Shown: piece by piece, positions 41,624 to 49,286 of the stretch
Layout: the number at the start of each line of letters is the position of its first letter
Numbering within the stretch: the stretch's first letter is position 1
NCBI GenBank assembly: GCA_963822485.1
Contig: CAWGHW010000037.1
Location: 372,001 to 436,000 of the forward strand
From: DASUBV01 sp963822485
Lineage (GTDB): Bacteria > Actinomycetota > Actinomycetes > Streptosporangiales > Streptosporangiaceae
Direction: 5' to 3'
DNA: 64,000 nucleotides
Notes under the pieces: model-generated
Told to the model about the DNA's origin: nothing
Database searches by the model: none
What the model saw: the letters and a program-made list of their open reading frames with translations, nothing else
Made by a program: the position numbers and the translations under genes

Positions 41624-42496
41624 TCAGCCCTCCAGCCGACGTTTGCCATCCTCGGCAGACGCGTCCGCGCCGCGAGTCCGCTGGGTCGCACCCGTGGTCA
41701 TCAGGTCCACCGTAGACGCCGTGTCGTAGTCAGAGATCGGGCAGGCCGACACCAGCCGCCCCAGATACAGCACGGCGAGCCGGTCCGCGACCTGGAACAC
41801 GTCGGGCAGGTTGTGCGAGACGACAAGGACCCCGATGCCGCGCTTGGCCAGCCGGGTGATGAGGTCAAGCACCAGCTCGGTCTGGGACACGCCCAGCGCC
41901 GCCGTCGGCTCGTCCATGATCACCAGCTTGGCGTCCAGCATCACGGCCTTGGCCACGGCCACCGCCTGCCGCTGGCCGCCGGACAGCGAGCCGACCGGCT
42001 GGCGGATGTTGCGCACCGTGGTGACCCGCAGGTCGGCCAGCGTCTTCTTGGCCGTCTGCTCCATCGTCACCTCGTCCAGCAGCAGATGCCGCCGCACCTC
42101 GTGGCCCAGGAGCATGTTCTCGACGATGTCCAGGTTGTCGCACAGCGCCAGGTCCTGGTACACGGTGGCGATGCCGGCCTCCGTGGCCGCCCTGGGCGTG
42201 TGGAAGTGCACCTGCCGGCCCTGCCAGATCATGTGGCCGTGGGACGGCTGCCAGATCCCCGAGATCGTCTTGATCAGCGTGGACTTGCCCGCGCCGTTGT
42301 CCCCGACCAGGGCGCTCACCTGCCCGGCCGGGATATCGAGGTTGACCCCCGCGAGTGCCTGAACCGGCCCGAAGCTCTTGCCGATATCTCGCAGCGAGAG
42401 CAGCGTCCCGTTCAGGACGTCAGTTCCCTGGCCGGCACCGGACGGAGCCTGACCCGCGTCCGCGGGCCAGGCTCCGTCTGCCGGGTTACCGGTCAC
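41624..42496 (-). CDS. Single-domain sugar ABC transporter ATPase (XylG-like half)
   Basis: A 290-residue ATPase, half the size of the usual two-domain XylG/RbsA. Walker A is GDNGAGKST, then VYQDLALCDNLDIVENMLLG, the signature LSGGQRQAVAVAKAV, Walker B VIMDEPTAALGV and H-loop VVSHNLPDVF. The motif (W/Y)QDLALCDNLDI and the following region are shared closely with the ABC domain of the sensor kinase coded upstream at 44696-47248. Two copies of this protein, or one copy plus the kinase domain, could complete the importer. GTG start. Confidence 0.9.
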   Translation of the reverse strand: MTGNPADGAWPADAGQAPSGAGQGTDVLNGTLLSLRDIGKSFGPVQALAGVNLDIPAGQVSALVGDNGAGKSTLIKTISGIWQPSHGHMIWQGRQVHFHTPRAATEAGIATVYQDLALCDNLDIVENMLLGHEVRRHLLLDEVTMEQTAKKTLADLRVTTVRNIRQPVGSLSGGQRQAVAVAKAVMLDAKLVIMDEPTAALGVSQTELVLDLITRLAKRGIGVLVVSHNLPDVFQVADRLAVLYLGRLVSACPISDYDTASTVDLMTTGATQRTRGADASAEDGKRRLEG

Positions 42497-42531
42497 TGCT
42501 GGTGCCCCGGTTTGTCATATGAATCCATCCC

Positions 42532-43746
42532 TCAGCCTGAGATGCCCGCGGCCTTGCAAGCCGAAGCGTACTTACCCGTGCACAGCTGCGAGGCCGGGAC
42601 GAACTTGTCCGCGATGACGGTCGCGTTCATGTTGGCCGTCGTCACCCATGTCGGGGTCAGCAGCACCGACGGGACGCTCACGTGGCTCGTGGTGTCCATG
42701 GTGCTGCCGTTCACCAGGCTAGCCGGTGGCTTGACTCCGGCCCGCGCGTACATCGCCAGGGCAGCGGCAGCCTGGGCCTCCAGGTAGATCGGCTTGTAAA
42801 CGGTGCCGCACTGGTATCCGGTCAGGATGTTCTGCAGGCCAGTCAGGGTGGCGTCCTGCCCGGTGGTCGGGAAGGTCTTGGCCTTGATGCCCTTGCCCTG
42901 CAGGTAGTGGATGATCGGCGCGCCGTTCTCGTCGTTCGGGATCAGCGCGGCGTTGATGTTCGGGTGCGCGGTGAACTGCTGCTGGAACTCAGTCAGCGCG
43001 GTCGGCGGGTCCCAGGTGCCGGCCGGGTTGCTGACGTCCTTCCAGCCCGACTTGAAGTGCGGGGCCAGCACCGCGTCGTAGCCCTGCGCGAACAGGGTCG
43101 CGTTGTTGTCCGTCGGCGCGCCGCGCATCACGATGACCTGCGGCTTCTTGACGTGCCAGGCGGCGATGCAGCTGACCAGGCCCTGGCCGATCTTCGTGCC
43201 GACCAGCACGTTGTTGAAGCTGACGTAGTAGCTGCGGGTGCCGCCCAGGGTCAGGCGGTCGTAGTCGATCACCGCGACGCCCTTGGACTTGGCGTACGAC
43301 TCGATGTGCGCGCCGACGCCCGAGTCGAGCGGGTCGACGACCAGGACCGAGGCGCCCTTCGTGATGGCCGTCTGCGCGTCGCTGAACTGCGTGGAGTCTT
43401 GGCCCAGCGCGTTCTGCACGGTGAACTGCGACGAGGTGAGCCCGGCCTTGGTGAATGACTCCTTTAGGTACGGGGCGTCGAACTCGACATAACGGGTCGA
43501 GGAGACCGTGTCGGGCAGGATGACCGCGATGTTGCCCTTGCCGCGCGAGGCGAGGGGCTTGAGCGTGGTCATGGCCGAGAAGGTGTTGTTGAGCGAGCTC
43601 ACCGAGATCTGCGGCACCGGGGCGGAGCTGGAGCCACCTCCGCCAGAGCTGGGCGTGGAGCTGCTGGAGCTGCCGCATGCCGCGAGCGCAAGCGCCGCGC
43701 TGGCGGCAAGAGCCACCCCGGCGGCCGATTTGGTAACCGAATGCAA
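42532..43746 (-). CDS. Xylose-type sugar-binding lipoprotein (XylF-like)
   Basis: Substrate-binding lipoprotein with a Peripla_BP_4 fold, about 404 residues. The signal sequence includes SAAGVALAASAALALAACGSSS, with lipobox LAAC and a Ser/Gly linker. The mature protein has NIAVILPDTVSSTRYVEFDAP, KGASVLVVDPLDSGVGAH, GVAVIDYDRLTLGG and ALIPNDENGAPIIHYLQGKG, all XylF-like. TTG 43746 with GAGGTGG five bases upstream is the preferred start; ATG 43785 is an in-frame alternative. The 200-base AT-rich region upstream holds TTAACA repeats. Confidence 0.9.
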   Translation of the reverse strand: MHSVTKSAAGVALAASAALALAACGSSSSSTPSSGGGGSSSAPVPQISVSSLNNTFSAMTTLKPLASRGKGNIAVILPDTVSSTRYVEFDAPYLKESFTKAGLTSSQFTVQNALGQDSTQFSDAQTAITKGASVLVVDPLDSGVGAHIESYAKSKGVAVIDYDRLTLGGTRSYYVSFNNVLVGTKIGQGLVSCIAAWHVKKPQVIVMRGAPTDNNATLFAQGYDAVLAPHFKSGWKDVSNPAGTWDPPTALTEFQQQFTAHPNINAALIPNDENGAPIIHYLQGKGIKAKTFPTTGQDATLTGLQNILTGYQCGTVYKPIYLEAQAAAALAMYARAGVKPPASLVNGSTMDTTSHVSVPSVLLTPTWVTTANMNATVIADKFVPASQLCTGKYASACKAAGISG

Positions 43747-43868
43747 GAAAACCACCTCATTGACGGGCGGAACATGTCGGGACATGCCTGATCCTGGACC
43801 CTGTCGAGCTCCGATTGACGGTCGCCGCTAGGCCAGAGTCTTCTGAGCAAACCATAGAATGCGATTAA

Positions 43869-43917
43869 TTAACATCGCTGTTAACATCGGCGAGCCGGTG
43901 TGAATATTCTGTTAACA
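43869..43917. promoter_or_regulatory. TTAACA/TGTTAACA repeat sites upstream of the sugar-binding gene
   Basis: TTAACATCG occurs at 43869-43877 and 43881-43889. The palindrome TGTTAACA occurs at 43879-43886 and again at 43910-43917, 31 bp apart. A related GCTAACATCG lies near 43974. They sit in the only AT-rich patch of the cluster, between the response regulator and the binding-protein gene, and are good candidates for the regulator's target. Confidence 0.55.
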
Positions 43918-43989
43918 CGGTCGGCCGAGCTGGGGCAGAAGTACAGGTCAAGGTGGATATGGGCGAGTGAGCGCTAACATCGCCACGTC

Positions 43990-44703
43990 TCAGTCCGGTA
44001 AATCTGCGGCAATCCGGTAGCCAGCACGAGGCTGAGTCAGGATAATGGGCGCCCCATTGTCCGTTTCGAGCTTGGCCCGAAGCCGGCGGACATAGACGCG
44101 AACGTACTCGGTCTCAGTTTCATAACCATGCCCCCATACCCGGCGCAGCAGATGGGCATGCGTGAGCAGTTTTCCGCGGTTGATCGCCAGTTCGCGCAGC
44201 AGCGCGAACTCCGTCGGGGTCAGGTGCACGGTGTGCCCGCCCCTGGTCACCTGCTGGGCGGCCAGGTCCACGGTCAGGTCGCCGATCGTGATCACCGTGG
44301 GCGCGGATTCCGGGGCCACCGCGGGCCGGGTCCGGCGCAGCGTGGCGGTGATCCGCGCGAGCAGTTCCTCGATGCTGAACGGCTTGGTCATGTAGTCGTC
44401 CGCGCCGACGTTCAGCGCGGTGACCTTGTCCCGCTCGCCGCCGCGGGCCGAGACCACGATGATGGCCACGGCCGAGCGCTCGCGGATCTGCCGGCACAGC
44501 TCGAAGCCGTCCACCTCGGGCAGCATCAGGTCCAGCAGCACGATGTCGGGCGCCTCGGTCTCCAGCAGCCGCAGCGCGCGCAGCCCGTCCACCGAGACGA
44601 CGGTGTCAAAGCCCCGGACGGCCAGATTGGATCTGATCAGGTCCACGATGTTCGGGTCGTCCTCGACCACGAGCGCGCGGGTCCTGACCGCCTCATCATG
44701 CAC
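43990..44703 (-). CDS. OmpR/PhoB-family response regulator
   Basis: A 237-residue regulator. The receiver domain has LVVEDDPNIVDLI, phospho-acceptor Asp58 in DIVLLDLMLPEVDG and the Lys in DYMTKPFS. The winged-helix effector has VHLTPTEFALLRELAINRG, LLRRVWGHGYETETEYVRVYVRRLRAKLE (its core VWGHGYETE and VYVRRLR) and RAGYRIAADL. It overlaps the end of the fused sensor kinase by eight bases, so the two form a coupled two-component pair. The TTAACA sites just downstream of it precede the sugar-binding gene and are likely targets. Confidence 0.93.
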   Translation of the reverse strand: MHDEAVRTRALVVEDDPNIVDLIRSNLAVRGFDTVVSVDGLRALRLLETEAPDIVLLDLMLPEVDGFELCRQIRERSAVAIIVVSARGGERDKVTALNVGADDYMTKPFSIEELLARITATLRRTRPAVAPESAPTVITIGDLTVDLAAQQVTRGGHTVHLTPTEFALLRELAINRGKLLTHAHLLRRVWGHGYETETEYVRVYVRRLRAKLETDNGAPIILTQPRAGYRIAADLPD

Positions 44704-47248
44704 CGGGGGCGACTCCGATCTCCAGCTGGCCCGGCTGCAACTCGGGCCAGGCTGCGGCCAGCCTACTGGCCTCCCTCACCTGCTCCGCCACGGCCTCCAC
44801 CGGCAGCCGGATCCGGAAGCAGGCGCCCCTGGCCGGCTGGGTCAGCTCGATCTGCCCGCCGTGCGCGGCCACGATGCCGCGGGTGATCGACAGGCCGAGC
44901 CCCGCGCCGGAGGTGGCCGTCCGCCGCCGCCGCGCGGGCTCGAACGGCGCCGCCGCCAGCTCGCCCGGCAGGCCCGCGCCGTCGTCGGCGACCGTCACCA
45001 CCACGTGGCCCGGGCCGTCGGCGGCCGCGCTGATCGCCACGGTGGTGCCGGGCGGGTTGTGCCCGAACGCGTTGCTGAGCAGGTTCACGAACACCTGCTC
45101 CAGCCGGTCGTGGTCGGCCCAGACCACCGGGAGGCCGGGGTCGCAGGCCACCTGGACCCGCAGCGCCGAGGCGGGCGGCAGGCAGGCGATGGCCGCCTCC
45201 ATGACCAGCGGCAGGTCGCACCAGTCCTGCTGGAGCCGCAGGATGCCCGACTCGATGGCCGAGAAGTCCAGCAGGTCGTCGACCAGCCGCCCGAGCCGGG
45301 CCGACTCGGCCGCGATCCGGGCCAGGAACCGCTGCTGGGACTGCACGTCCCAGGTGACGTCGGTCTGCAGCAGGCTGGAGGCGTAGCCGCGGATCGCGGT
45401 CAGCGGGGTGCGCAGCTCGTGGCTCAGCCGGGACAGGAACCCGCGCTGCAGCTCCTGGGAGCGGCGCAGGGTCAGCGCCTCCTGGTGGGCCACCCAGGCC
45501 TCCTCGCGCTCCAGCGCCAGCCGCAGCGAGTGCGCGGCGTCCTCGAGCAGCGCCTTGGCGTCCGCGGGCAGCGCGTCGTCCGGCCACTCCGCCACCACCG
45601 CGGCCCCGCAGCCCGGCGCGGCGAACGTCACCGCCAGGCGCCGGCGGCCGTCCGCGCCGCCGCGGTGCACCGCCACGTCGTCGCGGCGGGCCACGCCGAG
45701 CACGCCGGCGGCGGTGTCCAGCAGCCCCGGCGAGGCTCCGGTCACGGGCAGCGCGCTGGCCGTCGTGGCCACCGCCCGGCAGCGCAGGCCCTCCTCCCCC
45801 GGCGCCCTGGTCACCAGGGCCACCTCGGCCGCCTGCAGGCCGTGGCGCAGCGACTGGAGCGCCATCGTCAGGCCGTCGGCCACCGGCAGCGGCCCGGCCA
45901 GCGTCTCGAGCATCTCCCGGATGGTCTCCAGCACCCGGTTGCGGGTGGTGACCTCGTCCAGCAGCCGGTCCCGCTCGATGGCCGCCGCCGCGTAGCCGGC
46001 GTAGAGGGTGACCAGGTCCAGGTCGTCGCGCTTGGGCCGGCCCGCGATGGAGCGCAGCACGGTGATCACGCCGAGCAGCCCGCCGGGCCCGAAGACCGGG
46101 ACCGACCACGACGCCGCCACCTTGGCCGTCCGGGCCAGGTCGCCGAACGGCATCCAGCTCAGCCCGGCCCGCGCGTTGTCGGCGATGATCGGCGCCTGAG
46201 TCTGCGCGGCCACGCCGACCGGCCCGCCCGCCGGTCCTGCGGGCAGCCGGGCCCAGGCCGCGAGCAGCTCCGGCGGCAGGCCCAGCGCGGCCGAGCACAC
46301 CAGCTCGTCCTCGGCGCGCAGGTGGATGCACAGCCGCTCGCTGCCCAGGGCCGCGCCCAGCGCGGACAGGATGAGCGACAGGCTGGACGACGGGTCGGCC
46401 GACACCAGCCGGTCGGTCAGCCCGTGCAGCCGGGTGAGCTGGCGGCGAGCCGAGGAGTCCAGCTCCTGGCCCGACAGCAGCGCGATCACGTCGTCCGGGT
46501 GCACCTCGGCGGGCATGACCTCGGCCGCCACCCGGCCGTGCCGCAGCACCACGATGCGGTCGGCCAGCCGGAACATCTGGTCGATGTCGTGGCAGGCCAG
46601 CAAGATCCCCGTGCCCGACTCGCGCAGCCGGGAGATCATGCCCTCGACCTGGGCCGACATCTGCACGCCCAGGGCCGCCGTGGGCTCGTCAAGCAGCAGC
46701 ATCCGCGGCGCCGCGGCCATCGCCCTGGCCACCGCCACCAGCTGGCGCTGGCCGCCGGACAGCGAGCGCACGCTGCGGGTGGTGTCGTGCAGCGGCACGC
46801 CGAGCTGTTCCAGCAGCCGCATGGCGTCGGTGTGCATCCGCACCTCCGACCGCAGCTGCCGCCGGCGCTCCCGGCCCAGCATCAGGTTGGCCGCGATGTC
46901 CAGGTTGTCGCACAGCGCCAGGTCCTGCCAGACCACGCCGACCCCGTGCCTGGACAGCACTGACGGGTCGGCCGGCATCACCTTGCCCGCCACCCGGATG
47001 GACCCGGTGGTCGGCTCGATGTCCCCGCCGATGCACCGGACCAGCGTCGTCTTGCCCGCCCCGTTCTCCCCGGCCAGGGCGACGATCTCGCCCTCACCGA
47101 CGGTCAGGCTGACCCCGTCCAGAGCCCGGACCGGGCCGTAGCTGACCGCCACGTCGGACACCGACAGCAGCGGGGACGCCCCGGTCACGTCGGGCGCGAG
47201 TGCGGTGAACATGTCCCCATTGTGGCCGCTGACCACGGCAGCCACCAC
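44696..47248 (-). CDS. Fusion of an ABC-transporter ATPase domain with a GAF-type sensor histidine kinase
   Basis: An 850-residue protein joining two enzymes. Residues about 27-255 are a complete sugar-importer-type ABC ATPase: Walker A GENGAGKT (60-67), WQDLALCDNLDI (107-118), signature LSGGQRQ (163-169), Walker B LLLDEPTAALG (184-194) and H-loop His220. Residues about 270-420 form a GAF-like domain, and a weaker second one spans about 430-580. A HisKA domain follows with SRLSHELRTPLTAIRGY (phospho-acceptor about His610). The HATPase has N-box NLLSNAFGHN, G1 VADDGAGLPG and G2 GAGLGLSI. There is no membrane segment, so membrane contact would come through a permease. The GTG start lies one base after the upstream ECF stop; ATG 47212 is possible. 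Confidence 0.9.
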   Translation of the reverse strand: MVAAVVSGHNGDMFTALAPDVTGASPLLSVSDVAVSYGPVRALDGVSLTVGEGEIVALAGENGAGKTTLVRCIGGDIEPTTGSIRVAGKVMPADPSVLSRHGVGVVWQDLALCDNLDIAANLMLGRERRRQLRSEVRMHTDAMRLLEQLGVPLHDTTRSVRSLSGGQRQLVAVARAMAAAPRMLLLDEPTAALGVQMSAQVEGMISRLRESGTGILLACHDIDQMFRLADRIVVLRHGRVAAEVMPAEVHPDDVIALLSGQELDSSARRQLTRLHGLTDRLVSADPSSSLSLILSALGAALGSERLCIHLRAEDELVCSAALGLPPELLAAWARLPAGPAGGPVGVAAQTQAPIIADNARAGLSWMPFGDLARTAKVAASWSVPVFGPGGLLGVITVLRSIAGRPKRDDLDLVTLYAGYAAAAIERDRLLDEVTTRNRVLETIREMLETLAGPLPVADGLTMALQSLRHGLQAAEVALVTRAPGEEGLRCRAVATTASALPVTGASPGLLDTAAGVLGVARRDDVAVHRGGADGRRRLAVTFAAPGCGAAVVAEWPDDALPADAKALLEDAAHSLRLALEREEAWVAHQEALTLRRSQELQRGFLSRLSHELRTPLTAIRGYASSLLQTDVTWDVQSQQRFLARIAAESARLGRLVDDLLDFSAIESGILRLQQDWCDLPLVMEAAIACLPPASALRVQVACDPGLPVVWADHDRLEQVFVNLLSNAFGHNPPGTTVAISAAADGPGHVVVTVADDGAGLPGELAAAPFEPARRRRTATSGAGLGLSITRGIVAAHGGQIELTQPARGACFRIRLPVEAVAEQVREASRLAAAWPELQPGQLEIGVAPGA

Positions 47249-47249
47249 T

Positions 47250-48605
47250 TCAGTCCGGAACCGTCCCGGCCGGGTCCGCCCCGCCGGCGTGGCCGAGAGT
47301 GACGATCTGCCCGGCCAGGAAGGCCCGCTCGGCCTCGTTGTCGGCCAGCTCCAGGGCCTCCGAGTAGGCCTGCTCCGCCTCCCGGACCCGGCCCAGCTGC
47401 CGCAGCAGGTCGGCCTTGGCCGCCGGCAGGTAGTGATAGCCCGCCAGCCGCGCGTCCGGCCCGTCCTGCTCCTCCAGCCGGGCGATATCGGCCAGCCCGG
47501 CCGCCGGCCCGTCGATCATCGACACCACCACGGCCCGGTTCAGCGCCACCACCGGCGACGGCCAGGCCCGCAGGAGCAGGTCGTAGAGCGCCAGCAGCTC
47601 CGGCCAGTCCGTCGCCGCGTAGCTCGGTGCCTCCGCGTGCACCGCCGCGATCGCCGCCTGGAGCGCGAACCGGCCCGGCCGGCCGCCCCGCAGCGCGCCC
47701 CGCAGCGCCGCCACCACCAGCGCCGTGCCCTCCGCGATCTCCCCCTGGTCCCACTGCGAGCGGTCCTGGTCCTTCAGCAGCACCAGCCGCCCCGCGCCGT
47801 CCAGCCGCGCGGCCCGCCGGGCGTCGGTGAGCAGCAGCAGCCCGAGCAGCCCCCGGACCTCCCGCTCGTCCGGCATCAGCTCGTGCACCATCCGGGCCAT
47901 CCCGATGGCCCGGTCAACCAGGTCGGCGCGGACCAGGTCCGCCCCGGACGGCGCCGTGTGCCCGGTCGTGTAGAGGAGGTGGATGACGGTCAGCACCGCG
48001 TCCAGCCGGTCGGGCAGCTCGGGCGCGGCCGGCACCCGGTAGGCGATCCGCGCCGCCGAGATCTTCTTCTTCGCCCGGGTCACCCGCGCGGCCATCGTCG
48101 TCTCCGAGACCAGGAACGCCCCCGCGATCTCGGCCGTCGTCAGCCCGCACACCAGCCGCAGCGTCAGCGCCACCTGCGCCTCCCTGGCCAGGGCCGGGTG
48201 GCAGCAGGTGAAGATCAGCCGCAGCCGGTCGTCGGCGATCACGTCGTCCTGCCCCGCCTCCGGCGGCGCCGGCCCCGTCTCCGGGCCCGGCTCCGGCTCG
48301 ACCAGCAGCGGCAGCTTGGACCGCAGCGTGCGGTCCCGGCGCAGCGCGTCCAGGGCCTTGCGCCGGGCCGTCGTGGTCAGCCACGCTCCGGGGTTTCTCG
48401 GCACGCCCTGCCGCGACCAGGCGTCCAGCGCCGAGACGTAGGCGTCCTGGACGCATTCCTCGGCCACGTCGATGTCCCTGGCCACCCGGGCCGTCGCGGC
48501 CAGCACGAAGGCCCACTCCCGCCGGTGGGCGTCCGCGATGGCCGCGCCGACCTCGGGCCGCACCGCGCCGACCTCGGGCCGCACCGCGCCGGTCTCGGGC
48601 CGCAC
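47250..48605 (-). CDS. ECF42-type RNA polymerase sigma factor with C-terminal extension
   Basis: Sigma factor of about 450 residues. The sigma-2 region has AEECVQDAYVSALDAWSRQG and PGAWLTTTARRKALDALRR. The sigma-4 region has LTLRLVCGLTTAEIAGAFLV and TTMAARVTRAKKKIS. A long helical C-terminal extension (DUF6596/TPR-like) contains YTTGHTAPSG, LMPDEREVRGLLGLLLLTDAR and EQAYSEALELADNEAERAFL. This architecture with a DGPF gene next door defines ECF42. The start is uncertain because three in-frame GTGs (48605, 48584, 48563) lie in a 21-bp tandem repeat coding GAVRPEV units. A hairpin at 48627-48649 precedes it. Confidence 0.9.
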   Translation of the reverse strand: MRPETGAVRPEVGAVRPEVGAAIADAHRREWAFVLAATARVARDIDVAEECVQDAYVSALDAWSRQGVPRNPGAWLTTTARRKALDALRRDRTLRSKLPLLVEPEPGPETGPAPPEAGQDDVIADDRLRLIFTCCHPALAREAQVALTLRLVCGLTTAEIAGAFLVSETTMAARVTRAKKKISAARIAYRVPAAPELPDRLDAVLTVIHLLYTTGHTAPSGADLVRADLVDRAIGMARMVHELMPDEREVRGLLGLLLLTDARRAARLDGAGRLVLLKDQDRSQWDQGEIAEGTALVVAALRGALRGGRPGRFALQAAIAAVHAEAPSYAATDWPELLALYDLLLRAWPSPVVALNRAVVVSMIDGPAAGLADIARLEEQDGPDARLAGYHYLPAAKADLLRQLGRVREAEQAYSEALELADNEAERAFLAGQIVTLGHAGGADPAGTVPD

Positions 48606-48626
48606 CGCGGCGTCGCCGGGTGGCGC

Positions 48627-48649
48627 GGGGCCGGCGACTCGCCGGCCCC
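48627..48649. promoter_or_regulatory. Perfect inverted repeat between the DGPF and ECF42 genes
   Basis: GGGGCCGGCGA and TCGCCGGCCCC are exact 11-bp complements separated by one base. In RNA it forms a tight GC hairpin in the 80-base gap between the two genes, just before the ECF42 start, where it could tune relative expression. Confidence 0.55.
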
Positions 48650-48685
48650 CGCGTCCCGGGCTGCGTCCCCCCGCACGCTGCCTGC

Positions 48686-49033
48686 TTACCCGCCCGACGT
48701 GTCCATGATCGGCCGCACCTCGACGCCCCCGTACGGCGCCGGGCACAGCTTGGCGATGTCCAGCGCCTGGTCGAGGTCGCGGGCCTCGATCAGGTAGAAG
48801 CCGCCCAGCGCCTCCTTGGTCTCCGCGAACGGCCCGTCGGTCACCACGTCGCCGCGGATCGAGGTGGCGGTCGGCGTCGGCTGGAGCGCCTCGCCGCCCA
48901 GCAGCTTGCCGCCCTTCTCCCCCACCTGGCCCGCGAACCGGGTGTGCGCCTCCATCGCCGTCTGCCAGACCTCCGGCGCCGGGTCCATGTAGGCCTTCTC
49001 GTTCTCGTAGATCAGGATCAGGTACCTCGCCAT
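48686..49033 (-). CDS. YCII-related DGPF-domain protein
   Basis: Small dimeric alpha-beta-barrel protein of 115 residues. The fold begins MARYLILIYENEKAYMDP; the defining motif is VVTDGPFAETKEALGGFYLIEA with D-G-P-F. The ending GGVEVRPIMD fits the family. These proteins are the standard genetic partners of ECF42 sigma factors and are required for their action in studied cases. ATG 49033 has AGGAGG upstream; a TTG one codon earlier is also in frame. Confidence 0.92.
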   Translation of the reverse strand: MARYLILIYENEKAYMDPAPEVWQTAMEAHTRFAGQVGEKGGKLLGGEALQPTPTATSIRGDVVTDGPFAETKEALGGFYLIEARDLDQALDIAKLCPAPYGGVEVRPIMDTSGG

Positions 49034-49036
49034 CAA

Positions 49037-49286
49037 GGGCCTCCTTCAGCCTCGTGTTTGGGCCATGCACTGATCCCGACGAACGGGATCCCGGAATTCG
49101 ACACTGCTCCCTGAGATTCTCCCGCGCGCGCCGTCACAGATTCTCCGCAACGGGTCGCGGTCGCCTCAGCGGACTGTCGCCGACCGCCGGTATCGTAGAA
49201 CATGAACTCGAAGAGTTGGCTCTGATAAGGAGGTTACTAGCTCAGCGGTTCACGCGGAAGGTGCCGGCCCGGGCTCGGGCGGGCCA
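49037..49286. other. Intergenic region with an orphan micro-ORF and ribosome site
   Basis: No normal gene fits these 250 bases. On the plus strand TATCGT (49191-49196) is followed by ATG at 49202, which codes for the heptapeptide MNSKSWL and a TGA at 49223. A strong AAGGAGG follows at about 49227 with no usable start behind it. Confidence 0.4.

Noticed and set aside
39626..42787. A 1053-codon plus-strand open frame
   Set aside because: It lies antisense to ribE, the FMN riboswitch, the permease, the ATPase and part of the sugar-binding gene, all well supported. High GC makes such shadows common.
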